The notes beneath the pieces are model-generated. The model did not search any database, was not told the origin of the DNA, and was given only the letters and a program-made list of their open reading frames with translations. A stretch of 64,000 bases of DNA from NCBI GenBank assembly GCA_018267825.1, contig JAFDXR010000005.1, forward strand, positions 286,365 through 350,364. The letters are read 5' to 3'. The DNA is from Bacteroidota bacterium. Its GTDB lineage: Bacteria > Bacteroidota > Bacteroidia > B-17B0 > Aurantibacillaceae. This document shows positions 53,654 to 62,536 of the stretch, piece after piece; position 1 is the stretch's first letter; each line of letters starts with the position of its first letter. A program made the translations under genes and the position numbers.

Positions 53654-53661
53654 TAAAGATA
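53654..53661 (-). promoter_or_regulatory. -7-like element of the AI-2E permease gene
   Basis: TATCTTTA on the minus strand, one base off TAnnTTTG, about 22 bases before the ATG, with a TTTA 17 bases further upstream. Confidence 0.35.
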
Positions 53662-53720
53662 CGCATTATGAATTGTAATAAACATAACAAAATTACATAA
53701 ACAGGCAGTCTGTCAGAAAA

Positions 53721-54926
53721 TCAAATACCATCCCTGCGATTGAGATGAGCAGCCAGTCGCGCGCCCATACTGAACGCGGCCTGAAGCAAATACCCCCCGG
53801 TAGGAGCATCCCAGTCGAGCATTTCGCCAATGGCGTAATAACCCGGCAGTTTCTTCAGTTCAAAATCGGGTGTAATCTCACTGAGGGCAATACCTCCCAC
53901 TGTGGAAATAGCGTCGTCGACCGGACCTGCTGACACAACCGTCAATTCAAAATGCTTAATTCTGTTGGCCAGTAAAGCCGGCGACATAAAATCATCGCGA
54001 CTGAGCAGGGCTTTCAGCAGAGCTGTGGCAGGACGACTTAGTTTTATTTCTTTTTCCAGGATCTCTGTAAGACTCTTTCTACCACGTGTTTCAAGGGCCT
54101 GCTGTATTTTTAAAAGGTCATGCTGCGGTTTCAGATCAATATATAATTTCGCAGACCCCTCCCCTTGCAATTGTTCCCGGATTTGCGGACTCAGCGGATA
54201 AATACCACTTCCCTCGATCCCCGCCCTGGTGATGACTGCTTCTCCGGCACGTGTGACACCGCCGCAGCTGAACACCATATTTTTCAATGCCTGTCCCTGC
54301 ATGCTTTCCGCAAAAGCCTCCGGCCATTCAATATGATAAGCACAATTGGAAGGACGAAAAGGCAGACAGGTAATCCGGCGCGATTGCAGATATGGTACCC
54401 ACCCTCCATCAGAGCCGGTTACTTTCCAGCTGGCGCCCCCCAGGGCCAATACCACCAGATCGCTGTTAATTTTCTTCAGCCCCTGTGGTGATTGGAATAC
54501 AAGGGCATCTCCATCAATACCCTGCCAGTCGTGGTGCGTATGAATCTGTACTCCTTGTTTTTGCAAATGCTTCAGGATAGCATTCAGCACCTCGATTGGT
54601 TTAATTCCTTTTACAGGAAACACCCGCTGGCTGGTGCCTACATAGGTCTCGATGCCGAGTTCACGAAACCAGTTTTGAAGGTCGGCATTTGTAAAAAAAG
54701 ACAACGCTTCATTCATAAACCCGGGAGGTGTGTATCTCCCGGCAAAAGCATCCATAGATTCCGCATGCGTCAGATTGAAGCCCCCCTGGCCTGCCACCAG
54801 GAATTTACGCCCCAGTGCGGGATTGCGTTCATACAGATGAACTTCGAATATTTCACGATCGAGATTCGCTGCCAGCATCATGGCTGCAGGACCACCACCG
54901 AGTATCAGTACCTTTTTCCGGACCAT
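53721..54926 (-). CDS. HI0933/TIGR03862-type NAD(P)/FAD flavoprotein
   Basis: 401 residues. The dinucleotide-binding motif LILGGGPAAMMLAANLD starts the protein, followed by GRKFLVAGQGGFNLTHAE, the family mark. VLALGGASWKVTGSDGGW and the closing GEMLDWDAPTGGYLLQAAFSMG complete the fold. Related to BaiN-like oxidoreductases; substrate unknown. Follows the TMEM175-type gene by 8 bases on the same strand. Confidence 0.93.
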   Translation of the reverse strand: MVRKKVLILGGGPAAMMLAANLDREIFEVHLYERNPALGRKFLVAGQGGFNLTHAESMDAFAGRYTPPGFMNEALSFFTNADLQNWFRELGIETYVGTSQRVFPVKGIKPIEVLNAILKHLQKQGVQIHTHHDWQGIDGDALVFQSPQGLKKINSDLVVLALGGASWKVTGSDGGWVPYLQSRRITCLPFRPSNCAYHIEWPEAFAESMQGQALKNMVFSCGGVTRAGEAVITRAGIEGSGIYPLSPQIREQLQGEGSAKLYIDLKPQHDLLKIQQALETRGRKSLTEILEKEIKLSRPATALLKALLSRDDFMSPALLANRIKHFELTVVSAGPVDDAISTVGGIALSEITPDFELKKLPGYYAIGEMLDWDAPTGGYLLQAAFSMGARLAAHLNRRDGI

Positions 54927-54934
54927 GCTTACAA

Positions 54935-55513
54935 TCAGTCTTTCAGAGCACGCTCAATATTGCGATCGGGAATCAGCCACAACACAGCCACCAGCACAAA
55001 CAATGCCCCGGATATAGCTGTGTTTACATAAGCCAGTGGAATAGCGGCACCGTAGGATAAAACCGATACAAGCCCTTTAAGGTCGAGTTTCTTCATTGCC
55101 CTTGTCATTTCGGGCGAAAATGAATTTGTTTTTTCAATGGCCCACTTCAGCCAGGTGAATGTGATACCGCATAGCAACAGAAGCGCCGCATAAACAACCA
55201 CCGTATTGGTTGCGAAGTGATTCTCGCCCATCCAGCCGGTAGCAAAGGGAATCAGAGACAGTGCAAATAAAAGTCCGTTATTGCTCCAGATAATGCCCGG
55301 CGACACGTGTTTCACCGTGTGGAGCAGGTGATGGTGGTTGCCCCAGTATATACCCACAAAAACAAAACTCAGAATATAACTCACCAGAACAGGCATCAGT
55401 GGCTCAAGCGCAGTCCAGCTGGCATCGTGCGGCACTTTTATTTCGAGTACCATTATGGTGATGATGATCGCCAGTACACCATCGCTGAAAGCTTCGAGTC
55501 GGTTTTTTGTCAT
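54935..55513 (-). CDS. TMEM175/DUF1211-type potassium channel protein
   Basis: 192 residues, six membrane helices. The pore-lining motif RLEAFSDGVLAIIITIMVLEI starts the protein, as in bacterial TMEM175. Helix 2 and onward (LVSYILSFVFVGIYWGNHHHLL) fit. Bacterial members are K+-permeable tetramers. It precedes the flavoprotein gene by 8 bases. Confidence 0.9.
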   Translation of the reverse strand: MTKNRLEAFSDGVLAIIITIMVLEIKVPHDASWTALEPLMPVLVSYILSFVFVGIYWGNHHHLLHTVKHVSPGIIWSNNGLLFALSLIPFATGWMGENHFATNTVVVYAALLLLCGITFTWLKWAIEKTNSFSPEMTRAMKKLDLKGLVSVLSYGAAIPLAYVNTAISGALFVLVAVLWLIPDRNIERALKD

Positions 55514-55517
55514 ACTC

Positions 55518-55525
55518 TAAAGATA
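55518..55525 (-). promoter_or_regulatory. -7-like element of the TMEM175-type gene
   Basis: TATCTTTA on the minus strand, four bases before the ATG at 55513, so a leaderless or near-leaderless transcript is implied if it is used. Confidence 0.35.
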
Positions 55526-55565
55526 GCATCCCGGCTTCAAAAAACCATTGACCATGAAAAACTTC

Positions 55566-56036
55566 CTACCTTTTTCTTACCGGGCGCTTTTGTTTAACAT
55601 TAAACAAACCAACAAAAACAGAGTACCCGAACAATGCACCAAAACCAATCTGCTTCATCACGCCCAGTAAGTCGGTAGTTTGCCACTCCTGCATTACTTT
55701 TCCGTCTTTTATCTTCCTCACAAAAATACCATTCACTTCCAGGTTCCTGCGATTGGCCGGAGCTCCCATAAACTTGCCGGTATTGACAGCCGTTGAAATG
55801 AAGCGTACCGATGCAAGATCACCATCTACAAGCACGTGCGGAAATTCCATTTTCAGTCCCGAGAATGCGGCTTTCATATCCTGCATAAATCCAATGTATT
55901 CATCTTTACTGAATACAAATCCGTCGCCGGTGTAAGTAAAATCCTTGTCAAGCAACTGATCCAGGTCATCCCAGCGTCCTTCAAGAATAGCGTATGATAC
56001 AGCCAGTGCCGTTTTTTTGATGTCTTCTTTTTCCAT
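55566..56036 (-). CDS. SnoaL/NTF2-like protein
   Basis: 156 residues. Cone-shaped NTF2-like fold: SYAILEGRWDDLDQLLDKDFTYTG, then the long curved strand FPHVLVDGDLASVRFISTAVNTG and VNGIFVRKIKDGKVMQEWQTTDLLG. This is the ester-cyclase/polyketide-cyclase branch. A hydrophobic tail (GFGALFGYSVFVGLF) is unusual and might attach to the membrane. It is divergent from an HxlR regulator, 122 bases apart, so it is a likely target. Confidence 0.85.
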   Translation of the reverse strand: MEKEDIKKTALAVSYAILEGRWDDLDQLLDKDFTYTGDGFVFSKDEYIGFMQDMKAAFSGLKMEFPHVLVDGDLASVRFISTAVNTGKFMGAPANRRNLEVNGIFVRKIKDGKVMQEWQTTDLLGVMKQIGFGALFGYSVFVGLFNVKQKRPVRKR

Positions 56037-56091
56037 AATTATTTTTTTTTGACAAAGGTGATGCCGGCACTTTACGAAAACAATATACTAC

Positions 56092-56117
56092 CCAAAAAGA
56101 AAGCACTGTTCTTTTGG
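56092..56117. promoter_or_regulatory. Possible operator between SnoaL-like and hxlR genes
   Basis: CCAAAAAGAA and TTCTTTTGG form a near-perfect dyad (one extra A) with a 7-base spacer. It overlaps the likely -33 box of the HxlR gene, where autoregulation would act. Confidence 0.35.
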
Positions 56118-56145
56118 TAAGTAACCTTCGGTTTATATACATTTG
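56113..56145 (+). promoter_or_regulatory. Promoter of the HxlR regulator gene
   Basis: TTTG (56113-56116), 21 bases, then TACATTTG (56138-56145), exact -33 and -7 boxes with a slightly long spacer, 13 bases before the ATG at 56159. Confidence 0.55.
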
Positions 56146-56158
56146 AAAAAACAAAAAG

Positions 56159-56485
56159 ATGAAACGTTATAAACTGGATGGAACCTTTTTCTATTGCCCG
56201 GTAGACCTCACACTCTCTGTGATAGGCGGGCGCTGGAAAGGCCTTGTTTTCTGGAACCTGAGAGCGGGTGCTAAACGTTACGGCGAGCTTAAAAAGATAC
56301 TCGTGGGCATCAATGACAAAATGCTGACCCAGGTACTGAGGGAGCTGGAAGCCAATGGTGTTGTAACACGTAAGGTACATGAAGTGCTTCCACCCAAAGT
56401 GGAATATTCGCTGAGCAGAGAGGGGAAAAAATTATTACCGGTCATGCAGCTCATGTCAAACTGGGGCGAAAAATTCGAGGTATAA
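56159..56485 (+). CDS. HxlR-family winged-helix regulator
   Basis: 108 residues. Marks are CPVDLTLSVIGGRWKGLVFWNL, RYGELKKILVGINDKMLTQVLRELEANGVV and PPKVEYSLSREGKKLLPVM, the last being the usual beta-wing. HxlR proteins bind near their own gene and an adjacent divergent one, here the SnoaL-like gene. Cys near residue 12 (FYCPVD) matches thiol-sensing relatives. Confidence 0.95.
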   Translation: MKRYKLDGTFFYCPVDLTLSVIGGRWKGLVFWNLRAGAKRYGELKKILVGINDKMLTQVLRELEANGVVTRKVHEVLPPKVEYSLSREGKKLLPVMQLMSNWGEKFEV

Positions 56486-56529
56486 GCCCCCGGAATCTGG
56501 TATTCAAGGGGTTTACAAAAGAGCATGAT

Positions 56530-56552
56530 CCGGTTTATGGAAAATAAACCGG
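56530..56552. repeat. 9-bp perfect inverted repeat upstream of a secreted-protein gene
   Basis: CCGGTTTAT and ATAAACCGG flank GGAAA. It lies 28 bases before the ATG at 56581 and 44 bases after the hxlR stop. No T tract follows on the plus strand, so it is a weak terminator; an operator is possible. Confidence 0.4.
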
Positions 56553-56580
56553 GCCTGCATCCCAATGTAAAATCTCTCAC

Positions 56581-57834
56581 ATGAAACGCTATATACACCT
56601 GTTTATCTTTACCCTGGCCCTGATCCGGGGAGTTCATTCACAAAGCTTTATCAATGGTAATTTCGAAATCAACTCAGCCGGCAATACAGACCAGATCAAC
56701 CTCTCCAATACCGAGCTTAATGCCAAACTCACCGGTGTTACCAGCTTTGGGTCCTATGGCGATGTCGACATCATAAACTCCAGCGCCTATGGTGGTGGCG
56801 GAGCGGAAGATAAAAACTGGTATATTGCCATTACTGGCGGCGGTACCGATATTGTAGCCCTCAGCCTCAAATCTCCACTGGTAGCAGGTAAAAAATACAG
56901 CATCAGTTTCTACGATCGCAAAGACACACGCTACCTCGCAAGCCCCATCCAGATCGGCCTTTCAGAAAACAATACAACTTTCGGAGAAATGGTTTACACG
57001 GCCGGTGAATCTCCTTCCGACAACAAGTGGACACAACGGGTATTCAGCTTTACAGCACCAAACAACGGACAATACATTACTGTGAAAATGGCTACCGGCG
57101 ATATAAACCACTGGGCCAACATCGACAATTTCACTTTCACCTCTGTAACCTGTAACACACTCATCACGCTCGAATCCTCGGCCAGGGACGTTGAAAAAGG
57201 GCAAGCCGTTACCTTTACCGTAAGCGGCGGAAACGATTATACATGGGCGCCCGATCTGGTGATGAATAATGCCACCGGCAACACGATTACATTTGTCCCC
57301 GAAAAAACCACTACATATACAGTGAGCAGCAAAGATGGCTCCTGCCCTACACTCACTGCAGGCATTACGGTAACGGTTCACGAACCCCAAAAAGATACCA
57401 CACTCACAAAAACTGCCCCCGATAAAAAAGACAGTGTCGCACCACAATATGTAAAATTCAATAAGCACTCCCTGAACGGCCGCAAATACAAGGTGCAGGA
57501 GACCATAAATGTATCTGTACCACTGGTAAAAGTAATGGTATGGGATAAAAACAGGGTGGATGGCGATATCGTTTCGGTATACCTCAACGGGCAATTACTC
57601 GCCGAAAACATGGAGGTATCTAAAGTGAAAAAAGAAATCAGTCTCCCGCTTCAAAGTGGTTCCAACATACTCGTTCTCTATACGGTGAACGTCGGACGCA
57701 TTCCCCCGAATACCGCAGCAATACGGATCAATGATGGGAGTAACAAACGCCGGATCACCACCCTGGTTTCTGACTTCAGGAAAAGCGGTGCTATTGAAAT
57801 TATATACAATGCAGATGCTGTTACGTCAAAGTAA
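56581..57834 (+). CDS. Secreted modular protein with jelly-roll and Ig-like domains
   Basis: 417 residues, signal peptide 1-20. Residues 22-195 look like a carbohydrate-binding-type jelly roll (SFINGNFEINSAG; VAGKKYSISFYDRK; WANIDNFTFTSVTC). An Ig/PKD-like domain follows (SARDVEKGQAVTFTVSGGNDYTWAP; TTYTVSSKDGSCP). The last domain has MVWDKNRVDGDIVSVYLNGQLL, a block common in Bacteroidota exported proteins. No T9SS sorting tail is seen. Confidence 0.8.
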   Translation: MKRYIHLFIFTLALIRGVHSQSFINGNFEINSAGNTDQINLSNTELNAKLTGVTSFGSYGDVDIINSSAYGGGGAEDKNWYIAITGGGTDIVALSLKSPLVAGKKYSISFYDRKDTRYLASPIQIGLSENNTTFGEMVYTAGESPSDNKWTQRVFSFTAPNNGQYITVKMATGDINHWANIDNFTFTSVTCNTLITLESSARDVEKGQAVTFTVSGGNDYTWAPDLVMNNATGNTITFVPEKTTTYTVSSKDGSCPTLTAGITVTVHEPQKDTTLTKTAPDKKDSVAPQYVKFNKHSLNGRKYKVQETINVSVPLVKVMVWDKNRVDGDIVSVYLNGQLLAENMEVSKVKKEISLPLQSGSNILVLYTVNVGRIPPNTAAIRINDGSNKRRITTLVSDFRKSGAIEIIYNADAVTSK

Positions 57835-58078
57835 TCCGGGCACATACAGTTACGCTCCGATAATGTACACGGCCCCCTGGATGAAAGTATTTCCATGAAT
57901 TTCTGAAAACGATCTGTTTGCGTGAGAACCAAAAAACAGGCACAAGATTGTTTAAAGCAACCTGCCCCTGAAAATACACCTCCTGGTATTTCCTTTTCAC
58001 CAAGCCGGGGTGCCATTTGACCAAGTGGAGCTTTCAGGACAGGCAGAAGCGCCTTACACTTGTCAAAAAAAAAGAAAC

Positions 58079-59344
58079 ATGGCTAATCATAAACTCAAAC
58101 ATGCCGCGGTTGCAGCCCTGCTCATCTCCGGCGTTGCACTGGCCGGGATTTACACACATAAACCCTATGCAACAGATGTATCTAAAAACAACAATCCTGC
58201 TTTTCCTTCTGAAGCGATGGCAGTAAAAAATCCGCCGGCAGACAGCCTTCAACCCATTACAAATACAGCAGCCCGTAAAGTGCAGGTGGTTTTTGCACTG
58301 GATGCCACAGGCAGTATGAGCGGCCTTATCGGTACGGCTAAAGAAAAAATCTGGTCCATTGCCAGCAGCTTTACGCAGGCCGACACCAACACTATTGTGG
58401 AGATGGGTCTTGTTTTTTACCGCGATCTGGGCGATCAGTTTGTAACCAAACAGATCAAGCTCTCGGCAGATCTCGACGATGTATATGAAAAGCTCATGTC
58501 CATCAATGCTGATGGTGGCGGTGATTCCCCTGAAAGCGTGAACCAGGGCCTGTATGAAGCCGTCACGAAAATGGATTGGCAGAACGATACCACAACCTAT
58601 AAAACTATTTTCCTGGTGGGCGATTGCCCGCCACACATGGATTACGCCAATGATATTAAATACCCGAAATCCTGTGAATTAGCCCGTCAAAAAGACATAG
58701 TACTCAACACCATTCTGATGGGTAATAATGCGGAAGCCCGCCTGATCTGGAAAGAAATTGCCAACTGCTCGCAGGGAGAATTCATGCAGGTAGATATGAG
58801 TGCCAATAACCTGGTGGTATCAACCCCTTACGACGACTCTATTGCAAAGCTCTCGCTCAACATGGACATGACCAGGATGTATTACGGCTCTGTGGAAAAT
58901 GTTCAGAAAAGCATCAGCAAGAAAACACAAAGCATGAATTTCATGAGCGCTTCGGATGTATCAACGGCCGCTCGCCGCGCAGAATACAACATCACAACCA
59001 CATCCGGAAATACCAGCTATTACGGCACACAGGAACTCATCAACGATTACAAAACCGGCAAAGTGGACGTAACAAAGATTGAAACGGCGAAGCTTCCGGC
59101 TGAGGTTGCTAAACTGAGTGTGGAGCAAAGAAAAGTCTATCTCGATAAAATGGTGGCCCGTCGCGACAGCATAGATAAGGAAATGAAAAAACTCGTGGAA
59201 AAACGTAAGACCTATATTGAGTCGGAGCTCAAAAAGAAAAACAAAAGTGAAGTCGACAACTCTATCGACAACCAGATTTATGAGAATGTAAAGAAACAGG
59301 CAGCGAAAAAAAGCCTGATTCTGAAAGGGAAAGCAAAATACTGA
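58079..59344 (+). CDS. VWA-domain protein with N-terminal anchor
   Basis: 421 residues. N-terminal hydrophobic segment (about 8-27), then a linker and a VWA domain beginning VQVVFALDATGSMSGLIG, where DATGSMS supplies the MIDAS Asp and Ser residues. Later VWA parts are MGLVFYRDLGDQF, GGGDSPESVNQGLYEAV and TIFLVGDCPPHMDY. The C-terminal 100 residues are Lys-rich coiled coil. ATG 58079 precedes the hydrophobic segment; a longer in-frame start at 58010 would bury it. Mature protein presumably periplasmic or surface-exposed. Confidence 0.88.
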   Translation: MANHKLKHAAVAALLISGVALAGIYTHKPYATDVSKNNNPAFPSEAMAVKNPPADSLQPITNTAARKVQVVFALDATGSMSGLIGTAKEKIWSIASSFTQADTNTIVEMGLVFYRDLGDQFVTKQIKLSADLDDVYEKLMSINADGGGDSPESVNQGLYEAVTKMDWQNDTTTYKTIFLVGDCPPHMDYANDIKYPKSCELARQKDIVLNTILMGNNAEARLIWKEIANCSQGEFMQVDMSANNLVVSTPYDDSIAKLSLNMDMTRMYYGSVENVQKSISKKTQSMNFMSASDVSTAARRAEYNITTTSGNTSYYGTQELINDYKTGKVDVTKIETAKLPAEVAKLSVEQRKVYLDKMVARRDSIDKEMKKLVEKRKTYIESELKKKNKSEVDNSIDNQIYENVKKQAAKKSLILKGKAKY

Positions 59345-59361
59345 TACAGCCTGAAGCAAAG

Positions 59362-59389
59362 AAAGCCTCGTGTTTAGCGGGGTTTTTTA
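59362..59389 (+). terminator. Terminator after the VWA gene
   Basis: A 9-bp stem with two G-T pairs (AAAGCCTCG to CGGGGTTTT) and a seven-base loop, followed by T run. It lies between convergent genes. Confidence 0.7.
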
Positions 59390-59399
59390 TTTATAAGCG

Positions 59400-59756
59400 T
59401 TATGACAATCGTCCGATGGCTTCTGCAGTACTTGCCACGAAATGAATGTGTCCTGAGCGGTTACTTTCCCTTATAAAATCGTGAAGGCTATCTCCGGGCA
59501 TATTCTCAAAATGACCAACAATAGCCAGGCTCACCCTGTAATTGGAAAACTTCTGCAGCACCTCTCCGGCAAGTCCTGTTTTCAGATAAAAAAAATCCGG
59601 GCTAATATCTTTCTCATGAAGAATAATCCTGTCAAAATCCTGATAATACAGGTTCATCAGTAATTCAAGGCCTTCCGCAGCATTTGTAAGTACAGGCTTA
59701 TCTGAAATCACTTCAGCGATCCGCTTGCCATGCACGTGATGTACGTTTATATTCAT
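59400..59756 (-). CDS. DUF4180 family protein
   Basis: 118 residues. Marks are VISDKPVLTNAAEGLELLMNLYYQDFDRIILHEKDISPDFFYLKTGLAGEVLQKFSNYRVSLAIVG in order, the DUF4180 core, and the usual HFVASTAEA end. Function unknown. It follows the universal stress protein gene by 40 bases on the same strand. Confidence 0.9.
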   Translation of the reverse strand: MNINVHHVHGKRIAEVISDKPVLTNAAEGLELLMNLYYQDFDRIILHEKDISPDFFYLKTGLAGEVLQKFSNYRVSLAIVGHFENMPGDSLHDFIRESNRSGHIHFVASTAEAIGRLS

Positions 59757-59796
59757 TGGCTACATTGTGATACCTTCACATTCACACTGAATGCGT

Positions 59797-60636
59797 TTAT
59801 TTATTGAGTTTCTTATGATGAAACACCATGATAGGCGCCTGGAGATGGAGTGTCATGAGCTGGGTAATACTTTTCCCAAAGATCTTATCGAAGAGATCGC
59901 GCTGACGGGCAGACATCACAAGCAAATCGGCTTCCTTTTGTCTCAGATAGCTGACCAGTGTGTCTTCCACATCCGAACCGGGCAATGTTTTAAAGGAAAT
60001 ATCGGGCTCTGTAATTTCATTGCGCACTTTCTGTTCAAACAGCATAAATGCATGTTTTTCTTCTGTGGTTTCGTAAGGCGTAACGTGCACAACACTTAGC
60101 TCGGCGCCAAACGCATCAGCCATAGCTGCCACCGTTTTCAGGGTTGGGATATCGCCGGGCTGATAATTTGAGGCGTAGGCCATATGGCGAAGTGAATACG
60201 TTGCCAGAGACTCGGGAACAACGATAACCGGACAGGATGTATATGCCACAACACGTGAAGCATTGGTGCCCAGGAATTTCCCGGCCAGCCGGCCAATACC
60301 CTGTGTTCCCATCACAACGAGATCTACATGCTTTTCCTGCACAATACGAAGAACCTGTTCCAGCATTTCGCTACGGCTACTCAGGTATTCAACTTCTCTT
60401 GTGCTATCGGGAGCGAGCCGGGTATATAACTCCGTAAGTTCCTGTACAGCCACACGATGCCCGGCCTCCTCACCACTGCTGCCTCCCGAGGCTGAGGAGT
60501 AGCCACTGGCATGATAGGTATAAAATGAATGGAATAAGATCAGTTTTGCCTGCCATTTGTCGGATAGCATGATGGCATAACGAAGCGCGTTTTCCGCATT
60601 CTGAGAAAAATCAATGGGTACTAAAATGGTTTTCAT
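59797..60636 (-). CDS. Tandem-domain universal stress protein
   Basis: 279 residues, two UspA domains. The first starts TILVPIDFSQNAENALRYAI and has the nucleotide motif VVMGTQGIGRLAGKFLGTNASRVV; the second, from about 150, is shorter and its motif (LVMSARQRDLFDKIFGKSITQLM) lacks the Gly-rich loop. The first domain therefore probably binds ATP and the second may be regulatory. The joint position before DUF4180 suggests a stress unit. Confidence 0.93.
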   Translation of the reverse strand: MKTILVPIDFSQNAENALRYAIMLSDKWQAKLILFHSFYTYHASGYSSASGGSSGEEAGHRVAVQELTELYTRLAPDSTREVEYLSSRSEMLEQVLRIVQEKHVDLVVMGTQGIGRLAGKFLGTNASRVVAYTSCPVIVVPESLATYSLRHMAYASNYQPGDIPTLKTVAAMADAFGAELSVVHVTPYETTEEKHAFMLFEQKVRNEITEPDISFKTLPGSDVEDTLVSYLRQKEADLLVMSARQRDLFDKIFGKSITQLMTLHLQAPIMVFHHKKLNK

Positions 60637-60743
60637 ACAGCAGGCTTATATAAAAGTGGTTATCGTTTTATACGGTAAAATTACATTTTGGTTTGAATTG
60701 GCCATATGACCCCGATCAGGTGTAAAATTGAGATATTTCTGCT

Positions 60744-61487
60744 TTAATCGATATACTCTATTGGACTCTCCTTTACAAAAATTTTAAAGGCCAGGTTTAC
60801 CCGGATATAAAATATATTATTACTGTTTCGAACATGATATTGTTTTATCATCACATTCAGACTATCATCATGTGTTGTAAGTGTATTCTCGGAAAATTGT
60901 CGACCACCATTAACACTGGCATCAAAATATAAACGATCACTGATATATGCTTTGATTCCGATACCTGCCCCCACCTGTGTGAACTTTCCATCTGTCTTAG
61001 CCGCCAGAAAAGGTTTTTCCCAGAAATTATAACCTTCGGCTACCCCCTCATGCCACATGTGATAGGTGCCTAGTTTATCGTAAAGATTGAAATACAAATC
61101 CAATGGCCTGAACCGCCAGAGTCTATATTTATAATCAATATGGGCATACGTGCGACGTTCGTATGTTTCGTATAGTGCATTATCATCTTTATCATCGTGT
61201 TCATACTGCCAACCAAAAAAACTGGCATCAATTCCAAGGCTATGTTTCCCTTTCATCGTAAACTCCACGCCTAGTGTAGCCGTAGAAAAATAAGTATCCT
61301 CAATGATAAAAAAACCGAAAAGTTTCCCCCTTAAGGCAACAGAAAATTGCTGGTCATAATCTGCCAGGTAATTATGGGTCACGGGCTGTGTAACTACAGC
61401 AACAGAATCCCGCTGACTGTAGAGAACATTAACTGCCAGCATAAGCAGTAGTGTAAATAGGGCATATCTCCTTGGTTTCAAACTCAT
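60744..61487 (-). CDS. Outer-membrane beta-barrel protein, unrecognised
   Basis: 247 residues, signal peptide 1-25 (NVLYSQ). Alternating aromatic/hydrophobic strands (LGVEFTMKGKHSLGIDASFFGW; HIDYKYRLWRFRPLDLYFNLY; VGAGIGIKAYISDRLYFDAS) and an aromatic end FYIRVNLAFKIF suit an outer-membrane barrel of eight to ten strands. Similar to DUF3575-like barrels; exact family not recognised. Confidence 0.75.
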   Translation of the reverse strand: MSLKPRRYALFTLLLMLAVNVLYSQRDSVAVVTQPVTHNYLADYDQQFSVALRGKLFGFFIIEDTYFSTATLGVEFTMKGKHSLGIDASFFGWQYEHDDKDDNALYETYERRTYAHIDYKYRLWRFRPLDLYFNLYDKLGTYHMWHEGVAEGYNFWEKPFLAAKTDGKFTQVGAGIGIKAYISDRLYFDASVNGGRQFSENTLTTHDDSLNVMIKQYHVRNSNNIFYIRVNLAFKIFVKESPIEYID

Positions 61488-61636
61488 GTATTAATAATCT
61501 GAAAAAAGTAGAAATCAACCCAAATGAAATTCCAATTTCCACAGGTTGTTACATCACCAGAAATATTCAACAACTCTAATTTAGAAAATTCCGGTAAAAT
61601 CAGACACCCGGAAACAGAAACTGACATGAAAACTAT

Positions 61637-62038
<402 letters not shown>

Positions 62039-62039
62039 C

Positions 62040-62444
<405 letters not shown>

Positions 62445-62536
62445 TTATAATTTAAAGTATTCAATTTCTGTATGATAAAGGGTAGGCTACCTTTTTATAT
62501 CAATGTCTTTTATGGTTGTTTTTGCGGAGCGTAATA

